Shown here: one piece after another, positions 26,820 through 34,827 of the stretch
Layout: the number at the start of each line of letters is the position of its first letter
Position numbering within the stretch: the first letter of the stretch is position 1
From: DASUCS01 sp041166745
Lineage (GTDB): Bacteria > Actinomycetota > Acidimicrobiia > Acidimicrobiales > JACDCH01
Assembly (NCBI GenBank): GCA_041166745.1
Contig: JBEEGH010000018.1
Span: 1 to 64,000, forward strand
Reading direction: 5' to 3'
Length of the DNA stretch: 64,000 nucleotides
Translations under genes and position numbers: made by a program
The notes under the pieces: generated by a model
The model's database searches: none
Told to the model about the DNA's origin: nothing
Seen by the model: the letters and a program-made list of their open reading frames with translations, nothing else

Positions 26820-26867
26820 GGCGAGCGCCAGCTCGCCGGGCGTCGATGGGTTCGGGGCGCAGCCCCG
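26820..26867 (+). other. Two hairpins in the rpmD-rplO spacer
   Basis: The 87-bp spacer carries a 7-bp stem with a 4-nt loop (26820-26826 / 26831-26837) and a 6-bp stem with a 3-nt loop (26853-26858 / 26862-26867). The second ends against the GGGAGGAACG ribosome-binding site of rplO. It could modulate rplO translation or be a stabilising processing site. No gene is seen in the spacer. Confidence 0.5.
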
Positions 26868-26876
26868 GGAGGAACG

Positions 26877-27365
26877 ATGAAGGTTCATGATCTGAAGCCC
26901 GCAGCGGGCTCCAACACCCGGGGCATTCGCGTCGGCCGAGGCACCGCCGGCCGTCGGGGCAAGACCGCCGGCCGCGGTACCAAAGGCCAGGGTGCACGCG
27001 GCGCCATCAAGATGAACTTCGAAGGCGGCCAGATGCCGCTGCACATGCGCGTGCCGAAGTTGAAGGGTTTCAAGAATCCGTTCCGCGTCGAGTACCAGGC
27101 GATCAACCTCGACATCATCGAGGCGTCAGCGCTCGACGACGTTTCGCCCGAATCGCTCCACCGCAAGGGCCTCACCCACAAGGGTGCGCTCGTCAAGGTC
27201 TTGGGCCGAGGTGAGCTCACACGCAAGGTCAATGTCAGCGCACATGCATTTTCCAAGTCGGCCGAAAGCGCCATCACCGCGGCCGGGGGTAGCGTGACGG
27301 TTCTCCCGCCGCCGTTCGGCAATGGCCGACCGCCAGCCAAAGGCAACGCCCACACCAACCGGTAA
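26877..27365 (+). CDS. rplO: 50S ribosomal protein L15
   Basis: L15 (162 aa) is a late-assembly protein of the large subunit. MKVHDLKPAAGSNTRGIRVG, the Gly/Arg-rich segment RGTAGRRGKTAGRGTKGQGA and FEGGQMPLHMRVPKLKGFKN are diagnostic. ATG at 26877 with GGGAGG 6 bp upstream. secY begins 35 bp after its stop. Confidence 0.96.
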   Translation: MKVHDLKPAAGSNTRGIRVGRGTAGRRGKTAGRGTKGQGARGAIKMNFEGGQMPLHMRVPKLKGFKNPFRVEYQAINLDIIEASALDDVSPESLHRKGLTHKGALVKVLGRGELTRKVNVSAHAFSKSAESAITAAGGSVTVLPPPFGNGRPPAKGNAHTNR

Positions 27366-27400
27366 CGCCGCTCCCCAGCGGCCCGAACGGAGTCGTCCCG

Positions 27401-28723
27401 TTGCTCTCGAGCCTCAAGAACATGTTCAAAGTTCCGGACCTGCGGAACAAGATCCTGTTCACGCTGCTGATGCTCGCCATCTATCGGCTGGGCTCACACG
27501 TCCCCGTGCCGGGGATCGACCTCTCCGCGGTGAAAGCGCTGCAGGACGAGGCCAAGAACGGCGGCGTGCTCAGCTTCCTCCAGCTGTTCTCCGGTGGCGC
27601 GCTCACGCAGTTTGCGGTGTTCGCGCTCGGCATCATGCCGTACATCACGAGCTCGATCATCATGCAGATCCTCACGGTGGTGATCCCCAAGCTCGAGCAA
27701 TGGCAGCAGCAGGGCGCAGTCGGCCAGCGCAAGATCACCCAGTGGACTCGTTACCTCACGATCGCCATCGCTCTAGTGCAGTCGTTCGGTCTTTCGTACC
27801 TGTTCCACAACGGCGGCGGCGGGTTCGGCCGGGTCAACAACACCACCGGCCTCGACCTCTTCGGTGGCGACCAGAACTTCAACCTGCCTCGCATCAGCCT
27901 CGTGGTGCTCACGCTCGTCGCGGGCACGGCCTTGCTGATGTGGATGGGTGAGCTCATCACCCAGCGCGGCATCGGCAACGGCATGTCACTGCTGATCTTC
28001 GCCTCCGTCGTGTCGACGATGCCGGCGAGCGGTGGTCAGATCAAGGCCGAGAAGGGCCTCGCCTGGCTGCTCATTCTCATTGGCGTCGGCATCATCATCC
28101 TGATCGGCATCGTGTTCGTGGAGCAGGGCCAACGACGAATACCCGTCCAATTCGCGAAACGGGTCGTCGGCCGGCGCATGTACGGCGGCCAGTCGACGTA
28201 CATCCCGCTCAAGGTCAACCAGGCGGGCGTGATCCCGATCATCTTCGCCAGCTCCGTTCTCTATCTCCCGGTGATCGCCGGCAACATCCTTCCCGCCGAC
28301 GGGTGGGGCGCCAGCGTGCAGCGGTTCATCAACGACCACGTGATCAAACAGAGCGACATCGGCCACATCGTGCTGTACGGCTTGCTCATCATCGGGTTCA
28401 CGTACTTCTACACACTGATCACGTTCGACCCCCACCAGCAGGCCGACACGATTCGCAAGCAGGGTGGCTTCATACCGGGCATCCGCCCCGGGCCGCAGAC
28501 GGAGCGCTACCTCGGCAAGATCGTCTCGCGCATCACCCTTCCTGGCGCATTGTTCATCACGGCGATCGCGTTGCTGCCCGCGGTGATGCTGGCCGTCGCC
28601 AACATCCAGAACTTCCCGTTCGCGGGTACCACCGTGCTCATCGCGGTCGGCGTCGCGCTCGAGACGATGAAGCAGATCGACAGCCAGCTCATGATGCGCA
28701 ACTACGAGGGATTCTTGAAGTGA
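27401..28723 (+). CDS. secY: Protein translocase subunit SecY
   Basis: SecY (440 aa) is the channel of the Sec translocon. Ten membrane helices are visible, with plug-region sequence YRLGSHVPVPGIDLSAVKAL after TM1 and the cytoplasmic loop GQRRIPVQFAKRVVGRRMYG. The TTG at 27401 gives LLSSLKNMFKVPDLRNKI, matching actinobacterial SecY starts better than the internal ATG at 27422. SecE and SecG are not in the window. Confidence 0.95.
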   Translation: MLSSLKNMFKVPDLRNKILFTLLMLAIYRLGSHVPVPGIDLSAVKALQDEAKNGGVLSFLQLFSGGALTQFAVFALGIMPYITSSIIMQILTVVIPKLEQWQQQGAVGQRKITQWTRYLTIAIALVQSFGLSYLFHNGGGGFGRVNNTTGLDLFGGDQNFNLPRISLVVLTLVAGTALLMWMGELITQRGIGNGMSLLIFASVVSTMPASGGQIKAEKGLAWLLILIGVGIIILIGIVFVEQGQRRIPVQFAKRVVGRRMYGGQSTYIPLKVNQAGVIPIIFASSVLYLPVIAGNILPADGWGASVQRFINDHVIKQSDIGHIVLYGLLIIGFTYFYTLITFDPHQQADTIRKQGGFIPGIRPGPQTERYLGKIVSRITLPGALFITAIALLPAVMLAVANIQNFPFAGTTVLIAVGVALETMKQIDSQLMMRNYEGFLK

Positions 28724-28752
28724 TTCGGCCGACGACGAGGTCGGCGGCGCCG

Positions 28753-28781
28753 TTGAGGGGTGGGCGGCGGGGCGGTAGCGG
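28753..28781 (+). promoter_or_regulatory. Possible internal promoter for adk-map
   Basis: TTGAGG (28753-28758), 17 bp, TAGCGG (28776-28781) lies in the 81-bp secY-adk spacer. The -10 is weak, so this is tentative. Confidence 0.3.
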
Positions 28782-28804
28782 GTAGCAACCATGGGGGACA
28801 CGGC

Positions 28805-29479
28805 GTGATACCCGGGGTCCGTCTCGTGATCCTGGGAAGGCAGGGGGCGGGCAAGGGCACGCAATGCACCCGCCTGGCGCGCCATTACATCGTCCCGCAC
28901 ATCTCGACCGGCGACATCCTGCGCGCCGCGTTCAAGGAAGGCACTGACTTCGGCCGTAAGGCGCAGGAGTACATGTCCCGAGGTGACCTGTTGCCCGACG
29001 ACATCATCATCGGAGTTGTCGGCGAGCGGCTGGTCAAGGACGACACGCGCACACGCGGCTACATCCTCGACGGTTTCCCGCGAACGGTGGGCCAGGCCGA
29101 GGCCCTGGCCGAGCTCACGTCTGAAGCGCCCATCGATCTCGCCATCGACCTCGAGGTGCCCGAGGACATCGTGCTGTTGCGCATCTCGAACCGGCGAGTC
29201 TGTGTCGATTGCGGCACCAACTACTCCGTACAGGCGCCGCCCCGATACGACTGGATCTGCGACGTGTGTGGTGGCGACGTCGTGCACCGCGAAGACGACA
29301 CGCCCGACGCCGTACGGAAACGCCTCGACCTCTACAGCAAGGAGACCGAGCCGCTCATCGCATACTTCGAGCAGCTCCGTATGCTCGTCGGAGTCGACGG
29401 GATCGGGTCGGCCGACGAGGTGACCCAACGAATCGTGCACGCCATCGAGTCGCGCGGCAGGGGCGGCGTGGTCGGATGA
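28805..29479 (+). CDS. adk: Adenylate kinase with zinc-type lid
   Basis: Adk (224 aa) interconverts AMP, ADP and ATP. P-loop GRQGAGKGT, AMP-site DGFPRT and the lid Cys pairs CVDC and CDVC, which would hold zinc, are present. The GTG at 28805 (VIPGVRLVILG) is chosen because the P-loop follows at the normal distance and GGGGGA lies upstream. It is in its standard secY-adk-map position. Confidence 0.95.
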   Translation: MIPGVRLVILGRQGAGKGTQCTRLARHYIVPHISTGDILRAAFKEGTDFGRKAQEYMSRGDLLPDDIIIGVVGERLVKDDTRTRGYILDGFPRTVGQAEALAELTSEAPIDLAIDLEVPEDIVLLRISNRRVCVDCGTNYSVQAPPRYDWICDVCGGDVVHREDDTPDAVRKRLDLYSKETEPLIAYFEQLRMLVGVDGIGSADEVTQRIVHAIESRGRGGVVG

Positions 29480-29489
29480 GGAGGATCGA

Positions 29490-30245
29490 ATGACCACAGC
29501 CACCGTGCGCAAGACAGACGATCAACTGAAGAAGATGCGTCTGGCCGGACGCGTCGTAGCCGAGATGCACGAGAAGGTGCGCGCGGCCATCCGGCCTGGA
29601 ATCACGACGCTCGAACTGGATCGAGTGGCTCGCGACGTACTCGATCGACGGGGCGCGAAGTCGAACTTCCTCAACTACCACGGCTTTCCCGCGGTCATCT
29701 GCGCGTCGCCGAACGACATGATCGTGCACGGCATCCCCGGCTCGTATCGCCTGAAGGAAGGCGACATCATCGGGATCGACTGCGGAGCGATCGTCGAGGG
29801 TTGGCACGGCGATGCCGCGTTCACCACAGGCGTGGGGCGGATCGATCCTGAGGCACAACGGCTCGTGGATGTCACGGAGGCCTCGCTGCACGCCGGGATC
29901 GCGCAGATGGTCGAGGGCAACCGACTGTCGGACATCGGCCACGCGGTGCAAGTCGTCGCCGAAGAGGCGGGGTTCTCGGTCGTGCGCGGGTACGAGGGCC
30001 ACGCCATCGGCACTGCCATGCACGAGAAGCCGGGTGTGCCGAACTACGGCGACCCCGGGAGAGGCCCGAAGCTGAAGCCGGGAATGGTGTTCGCCATCGA
30101 GCCCATGGTCAACATCGGCACATACAAGACCAAGGTGCTCGACGACGGCTGGAGCGTGATGACGGCAGACGGGTCGCTGTCCGCCCATTTCGAGCACACC
30201 ATCGCCATCACCGACGACGGCCCCGAGATCCTGACCGTCCCTTAG
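29490..30245 (+). CDS. map: Methionine aminopeptidase, type I
   Basis: Map (251 aa) removes the initiator Met from nascent proteins. The five metal ligands of the pita-bread fold are visible: the Asp of IGIDCGA, the Asp of GDAAFTTG, the His of GHAIGTAMHE, the Glu of AIEPMVN and the Glu of AHFEHTIAI. The ATG at 29490 lies 10 bp after adk with AGGAGG upstream. Normally infA would follow; here three other genes intervene. Confidence 0.96.
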   Translation: MTTATVRKTDDQLKKMRLAGRVVAEMHEKVRAAIRPGITTLELDRVARDVLDRRGAKSNFLNYHGFPAVICASPNDMIVHGIPGSYRLKEGDIIGIDCGAIVEGWHGDAAFTTGVGRIDPEAQRLVDVTEASLHAGIAQMVEGNRLSDIGHAVQVVAEEAGFSVVRGYEGHAIGTAMHEKPGVPNYGDPGRGPKLKPGMVFAIEPMVNIGTYKTKVLDDGWSVMTADGSLSAHFEHTIAITDDGPEILTVP

Positions 30246-30257
30246 TACGCTTCCCGC

Positions 30258-31553
30258 GTGGCCGAGCGTCGACGTCGCCCTACTGCGACATCGGCGTTCG
30301 GGGTGTCGAAACGCGAGGGCCACGATTCGTCGGCGTTCTACGCGCGGTTCATACCGCCCGAGATTTCCAAGGATTCGACGGTCAACGAGCCGAAGCTGAT
30401 CGACGAGATCATCGTCGGTGACAGTCGCGACATGACCGACGTCGCCGATGCATCCGTCGCGTTGGTGGTCACGTCTCCGCCCTACTTCGCGGGCAAGGAG
30501 TACGAAGCTGCGCTGGGGGAGGGCCACATTCCGGGCTCGTACATCGAGTACCTGCAGATGCTCGAAGACGTGTTCTCGGAGTGTGTGCGCGTGCTCGAAC
30601 CCGGCGGGCGGATCGCGGTGAACGTCGCCAACCTCGGCCGCCGGCCGTTCCGATCACTGGCCGCAGACGTCACGACCATTCTGCAGGACCGGCTGCGGTT
30701 GCTGCTGCGCGGCGAGATCGTGTGGCGCAAGGCGGTAGGCGCCAGCGGAAGTTGCGCCTGGGGCTCATTTCGCAGCCCGACCAACCCGACGCTGCGCGAC
30801 CTCACGGAACGCGTGGTGATCGCGAGCAAAGGACGTTTCGACCGGTCCCACGGTGGCGATGCCACCATCGGCCCCGACGAGTTCATGGACGCGACGCTCG
30901 ACGTGTGGGACTTCCCGGCGGAGTCGGCCAAGCGGGTCGGTCACCCCGCGCCGTTCCCGGTCGAGTTGCCGCAGCGCTTGATCGAGCTCTACACGTTCTC
31001 GGGCGAGCTGGTGCTCGATCCGTTCATGGGGGCCGGCTCGGCCGCGGTGGCCGCGGTGCGAACCGGGCGCCGGTTCATCGGGTACGACACCGACCCCGCG
31101 TACGTCGAGGCGGCGCGGGCCCGAGTCGATGCGGAGCGAAAGTCGGCGTCGGCGCCGTCCGAGCAAGTCGGAAAGGTCGCGGCGCGACTGCTCGGGGAAG
31201 CGGGCTTCGCCGACGTCGTCGCAAACCGCAAGCCCCGGCGCGGCGCGCCCGTCGTCGTCGACCTCTCGGCGACCGACGCGAGCGGCCGCCCGTGGTGGTT
31301 CCTGGTGGCCGGAGGGTTCACCAGCGGCCCCACCGGGCTGCGGCGCGCCGACGTGTTGTGGCGCACTCTCGGCCGAGCGGCGGCCCTGCACGCGTTCGCG
31401 CCTGACGTCTCCATCGCCGTCCTGACCACCGGCCTGCCCACGAAGGGCACCCCCAACGAGACGGCGTTGCGCGCGGTGGTGCCATCACCGATCCACGCCG
31501 TGATCGACCTCAGCGACGTGACTGCGGCGGCGGACGCCCTCCGCGTGCTCTGA
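30258..31553 (+). CDS. Orphan DNA methyltransferase (TSPPY class) with extra C-terminal domain
   Basis: A 431-aa beta-type amino-methyltransferase. The catalytic motif TSPPYF (72-77) precedes the AdoMet motif LDPFMGAGSAAVAA (253-266), and the TSPPY form suggests N4-cytosine, though N6-adenine is possible. After residue 300 comes an additional domain of about 130 residues. Its VVVDLSATDASGRPWWFLVAGG has the look of a PD-(D/E)xK core that has lost the ExK pair (inference). No restriction enzyme is adjacent. GTG start 12 bp after map. The location inside the r-protein cluster and co-direction with map suggest it is expressed constitutively and may act in regulation or genome marking. Confidence 0.8.
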   Translation: MAERRRRPTATSAFGVSKREGHDSSAFYARFIPPEISKDSTVNEPKLIDEIIVGDSRDMTDVADASVALVVTSPPYFAGKEYEAALGEGHIPGSYIEYLQMLEDVFSECVRVLEPGGRIAVNVANLGRRPFRSLAADVTTILQDRLRLLLRGEIVWRKAVGASGSCAWGSFRSPTNPTLRDLTERVVIASKGRFDRSHGGDATIGPDEFMDATLDVWDFPAESAKRVGHPAPFPVELPQRLIELYTFSGELVLDPFMGAGSAAVAAVRTGRRFIGYDTDPAYVEAARARVDAERKSASAPSEQVGKVAARLLGEAGFADVVANRKPRRGAPVVVDLSATDASGRPWWFLVAGGFTSGPTGLRRADVLWRTLGRAAALHAFAPDVSIAVLTTGLPTKGTPNETALRAVVPSPIHAVIDLSDVTAAADALRVL

Positions 31554-31603
31554 ACCGAACGGTCGTGTCCTCGCGACAGCCCGATCGTGCGTCGGTACGA
31601 GAG

Positions 31604-32200
31604 ATGAAGCTCCAGCGGGTTGCTGCCGTCGTCCTCGTAGCCACCCTCGTGTTCACGGCCTGCGGTGACGACCGCGCCGCGGCGCCGACCGTTTCGGAAT
31701 CGGTGGTGACGACGTCGACGTCGACGACCACCGGCTCCGCCGCGACCGCCCCGACGGACACGCTCAGCGCCAGCTCGCGCCTCGGGGTGGACCGCATCGG
31801 TCCGGTACGGGTCGGTATGACGGTCGACGAGGCCCGAGCGGCCGCAGGAATCGAGCTGTTGCTCGAGGACGGTCCGTACTGCGACGAGCTCCACTCGACC
31901 CAGATCGCGGGGCTCTCCCTGCTGCTCATCGACGGCCATTTGGCCGTGATTGCCGTGAGTCAGCCGACGGTTCGCACGACGCGCGACCTCCGCATCGGCA
32001 GCACGGAGCAGGACGTGCTGGACGCGTCGCCCACCGCCGACGTTCGCAATCCCGGCGAGAGCCAGCACCGGGTGGTCGTTCGTGAAACGGATCCGTCGTC
32101 GGGCGCATTCTCGACGGTCTTCGATGTGAGCGACGGTGTGGTGTTCCACATCGCCGCCGGCCTACGGACCTCGACCGAATCGGACGAAGCCTGCGCCTGA
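31604..32200 (+). CDS. Secreted lipoprotein of unknown function
   Basis: A 198-aa protein with a lipoprotein signal (MKLQRVAAVVLVATLVFTAC, lipobox Cys20), a Thr/Ser-rich linker and a conserved-looking domain from about residue 58. The start of that domain, RLGVDRIGPVRVGMTVDEA, is typical of small actinobacterial lipoproteins with an IGPVRVGMT motif. I know of no assigned function. ATG at 31604 gives a normal signal peptide. It converges on the minus-strand membrane protein, 4 bp away. Confidence 0.7.
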   Translation: MKLQRVAAVVLVATLVFTACGDDRAAAPTVSESVVTTSTSTTTGSAATAPTDTLSASSRLGVDRIGPVRVGMTVDEARAAAGIELLLEDGPYCDELHSTQIAGLSLLLIDGHLAVIAVSQPTVRTTRDLRIGSTEQDVLDASPTADVRNPGESQHRVVVRETDPSSGAFSTVFDVSDGVVFHIAAGLRTSTESDEACA

Positions 32201-32204
32201 CCAG

Positions 32205-32837
32205 CTATTTCGTCGAGTTTCGCTGGAACAGGCCGAGGACGAGTCCCACTGAGCCGAGGACGACGACCGGCCACAGCGCGCCGATGATCCGGGCGCCGGC
32301 GCCCCCCGGCACGTACCAACCCACGAGGGCCCACACCGCACCGACCACGGCGCTCGCCAGCACCGGGAGTCGCCAGCGTTCGAAGGCCATGGCACCGAAG
32401 GCGACCGCGGCCGCCATCACCGCCGCTGAGATCGTGGCGGTCGCGACGTCGTAGCCGTGGCCTTGACCGGCGAGCGGAGCGGGCCGGGCGTAGTCGGCGA
32501 CGAAGCTGAAGCCGTCGGCGAGGGTTCGAGGGAGCCGGTCGGGCAGCACATCGCCTGCGTGCAGGATCGCCGGGACCGCAAGGCGGAGCGCCACCGTGGC
32601 CACGAGGAGGCCGACCACGGCGGCGGCGAGCGCTCGTTCCGGCTTGCGGTCACCGCCTTCGGGGTCGACCCGGCCGTAGTAGAGGAGCAGCCCGCCCGCG
32701 AGGACCGGTACGAGCACGAACAGGAACCAGTTGGCCCAGCCGACGGCCTCGAAGCTCGCCTGGCGGTGGATGAGGTCGTCGAACAACGCCAAATTGGCCT
32801 GAGAGACCACCAACCCGGCCACAATGCCGAAGCTCAT
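32205..32837 (-). CDS. Polytopic membrane protein of unknown function
   Basis: A 210-aa protein with about five hydrophobic segments (for example ANWFLFVLVPVLAGGLLLYY and AAAVVGLLVATVALRLAVPA). No family is recognised. The ATG at 32837 was chosen because it lies just before the first membrane helix; an in-frame GTG at 32858 is an alternative. It is divergent from infA and converges on the lipoprotein gene. Confidence 0.6.
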   Translation of the reverse strand: MSFGIVAGLVVSQANLALFDDLIHRQASFEAVGWANWFLFVLVPVLAGGLLLYYGRVDPEGGDRKPERALAAAVVGLLVATVALRLAVPAILHAGDVLPDRLPRTLADGFSFVADYARPAPLAGQGHGYDVATATISAAVMAAAVAFGAMAFERWRLPVLASAVVGAVWALVGWYVPGGAGARIIGALWPVVVLGSVGLVLGLFQRNSTK

Positions 32838-32889
32838 CGTCCGCTCGGCGGCTTTCACCAGCCAACTATCCCGCAGATCTCCCGCAGAG

Positions 32890-32918
32890 TTGGCCTGCTG
32901 GAAGGGCTGTTGTAGGAT
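32890..32918 (+). promoter_or_regulatory. Promoter of the infA-rpmJ-rpsM-rpsK-rpsD-rpoA-rplQ operon
   Basis: TTGGCC (32890-32895), 17-bp spacer, TAGGAT (32913-32918), about 90 bp before infA. The leader contains a short hairpin, ATGGG (32936-32940) with CCCAT further on. No alternative promoter of similar quality was seen. Confidence 0.6.
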
Positions 32919-33008
32919 CTCCCCTCGGCTTTGTGATGGGTCTTCGCGCCCATGTGCAGCTCGAGCAGGTCGAACTCCCTGCTTCAGCAAGTCTCTGGAG
33001 GTTCCGCA

Positions 33009-33233
33009 CTGCCCAAGCCCAAGGAAGACGCGATCGTTCTCGAGGGAACGGTCATCGAGCCGTTGCCGAACGCCATGTTCCGGGTCGAGCTCGAGAACGG
33101 CCACAAGGTGCTGGCCCACATCTCCGGGAAGATGCGCATGCACTACATCCGCATCCTGCCGGGGGATCGCGTCCAGGTGGAGCTGACCCCCTACGACCTC
33201 AGCCGAGGCCGGATCACCTACAGGTACAAGTAA
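33009..33233 (+). CDS. infA: Translation initiation factor IF-1, probable CTG start
   Basis: IF-1 (74 aa) occupies the ribosomal A site during initiation. [20 protein letters not shown] and [20 protein letters not shown] are diagnostic. The protein homologous to other IF-1s begins at (M)PKPKEDAIV, and the codon there is CTG at 33009. GGAGG (32997-33001) lies 7 nt before it, an ideal spacing. No ATG, GTG or TTG occurs at that site; the next in-frame upstream start is an ATG at 32952 with no ribosome-binding site, which would add 19 atypical residues. A CTG start on an initiation factor gene is unusual. Confidence 0.93.
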   Translation: MPKPKEDAIVLEGTVIEPLPNAMFRVELENGHKVLAHISGKMRMHYIRILPGDRVQVELTPYDLSRGRITYRYK

Positions 33234-33273
33234 TCGGTTCGCCGGCGAGTCCGGCGACCAGAGGAACAGGACG

Positions 33274-33387
33274 ATGAAGGTCAAGCCGAGCGTCAAGAAG
33301 ATGTGCGACAAGTGCAAGGTGATCCGCCGCCATGGGCGCGTGATGGTCATCTGCCAAAACCCGCGTCACAAGCAGCGGCAGGGATAA
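33274..33387 (+). CDS. rpmJ: 50S ribosomal protein L36
   Basis: A 37-aa zinc-type L36: [20 protein letters not shown] followed by [17 protein letters not shown]. Cys11, Cys14, Cys27 and His32 form the zinc site. ATG at 33274 with AGAGGAACAGG upstream. It lies between infA and rpsM as usual. Confidence 0.96.
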   Translation: MKVKPSVKKMCDKCKVIRRHGRVMVICQNPRHKQRQG

Positions 33388-33396
33388 GAGGAGCCG

Positions 33397-33774
33397 ATGG
33401 CACGTATTGCAGGCGTCGACATACCGCGTGAAAAGCGGTTGGAGATCAGCCTCACCTACATCTTCGGGATCGGTCGCACGACCAGCCAGAAGGTGATCCG
33501 TGAGCTCGGTCTCAACCCGGATACGCGCGTTCGCGATCTCACCGACGAAGAGGTGAACCGCATCCGCACGTACGTCGACGCCAACCTCAAGGTCGAGGGA
33601 GATCTGCGGCGCGATGTCCAACAGGACATCAAGCGCAAGATGGAGATCGGCTGCTACCAGGGCCTTCGTCATCGCAAGGGCTTGCCGGTGCGTGGTCAGC
33701 GGACGCAGACCAACGCTCGCACCCGCAAGGGCCCGAAGAAGACGGTCGCCGGAAAGAAGAAGGCACGTAAGTAA
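33397..33774 (+). CDS. rpsM: 30S ribosomal protein S13
   Basis: S13 (125 aa) bridges the subunits and contacts P-site t[23 protein letters not shown] and the C-terminal [20 protein letters not shown] are canonical. ATG with AGAGGAG upstream; the stop overlaps the rpsK start by one base. Confidence 0.97.
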   Translation: MARIAGVDIPREKRLEISLTYIFGIGRTTSQKVIRELGLNPDTRVRDLTDEEVNRIRTYVDANLKVEGDLRRDVQQDIKRKMEIGCYQGLRHRKGLPVRGQRTQTNARTRKGPKKTVAGKKKARK

Positions 33775-34172
33775 TGGCGAAGCCGAAGCCCGGCGGGCGC
33801 AGACCCCGCAAGCGCGAGCGCAAGAACGTCACCTATGGCGTTGCGCACATCAAGAGCTCGTTCAACAACACGATCGTTTCGATCACCGATCAGGACGGCA
33901 ACGTCCTCGCATGGGCGTCGGCCGGCAACGTCGGTTTCAAGGGGTCCCGCAAGTCCACCCCGTTCGCAGCGCAGATGGCCGCCGAGCAGTGCGCCCGTCG
34001 CGCCATGGAGCACGGAGTGCGCAAGGTCGACGTCGTCGTGAAGGGCCCAGGGTCCGGACGAGAGACCGCGATTCGTTCGTTGCAGAACGCAGGCATCGAG
34101 GTCACCGGCATCAAAGACGTGACTCCAGTGCCGCACAACGGTTGCCGTCCGCCGAAGAGAAGGCGCGTCTGA
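33774..34172 (+). CDS. rpsK: 30S ribosomal protein S11
   Basis: S11 (132 aa) shapes the platform and mRNA exit. [20 protein letters not shown] and the ending [15 protein letters not shown] are diagnostic. Start and stop both overlap their neighbours by one base. Confidence 0.97.
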   Translation: MAKPKPGGRRPRKRERKNVTYGVAHIKSSFNNTIVSITDQDGNVLAWASAGNVGFKGSRKSTPFAAQMAAEQCARRAMEHGVRKVDVVVKGPGSGRETAIRSLQNAGIEVTGIKDVTPVPHNGCRPPKRRRV

Positions 34173-34798
34173 TGGCTCGCTACACCGGACCTGTCTGCCG
34201 GCTCTGCCGCCGCGAGCGCATGAAGCTCTACCTCAAGGGCGCCAAGTGCGACACGATGAAGTGCCCGATCGAGCGCCGGCCCTACCCGCCGGGCGAAGCC
34301 GGTCGTAACCGTCAACGTCAGGGCTCTGAGTACCTCTTGCAGCTGCGCGAGAAGCAGAAGGCCCGCCGTATCTACGGCCTGATGGAGAAGCAGTTCAGCC
34401 GCGTCTACGAAGAGGCGAACCGTCGCCAGGGCGTGACCGGCGAGAACCTGCTCCAACTGCTCGAGTTGCGCCTCGACAACGCCGTGTTCCGCGCCGGTTG
34501 GGGTGCCAGCCGCGCCCAATCACGTCAGTTCGTGCGTCACGGGCATGTCGCCGTGAACGGCAAGCGCGTCACGATTCCGAGCTACACGCTGCGCAAAGGC
34601 GATGTCATCACCCTGCGCGACAAGGCTCGCTCGATGATCGTGGTGCGCCACAACATCGACACGCTCGATCGTCAGACCCCATCGTGGCTCGAGACCGCCG
34701 AAGGCGGGCTCCAAGTCACGGTGAGCGAGTTGCCCGTGCGCGCCCAGATCGATGTACCTGTGCGCGAGCAACTCATCGTCGAGCTCTACTCCAAGTAG
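34172..34798 (+). CDS. rpsD: 30S ribosomal protein S4, zinc-binding form
   Basis: S4 (208 aa) is a primary 16S rRNA-binding protein. Four Cys in the first 31 residues (CRLC at 9-12, Cys26, Cys31) mark the zinc-binding form. The S4 RNA-binding fold LELRLDNAVFRAGWGASRAQ is intact. ATG at 34172 overlaps the rpsK stop. Confidence 0.97.
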   Translation: MARYTGPVCRLCRRERMKLYLKGAKCDTMKCPIERRPYPPGEAGRNRQRQGSEYLLQLREKQKARRIYGLMEKQFSRVYEEANRRQGVTGENLLQLLELRLDNAVFRAGWGASRAQSRQFVRHGHVAVNGKRVTIPSYTLRKGDVITLRDKARSMIVVRHNIDTLDRQTPSWLETAEGGLQVTVSELPVRAQIDVPVREQLIVELYSK

Positions 34799-34827
34799 CC
34801 ACCCCCTCCCCACGAGGAAGTTCATCA

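Noticed and set aside
25764..27044. Minus-strand frame (426 codons) opposite rplR-rpsE-rpmD-rplO
   Set aside because: It covers four ribosomal protein genes on the other strand and has no motifs.
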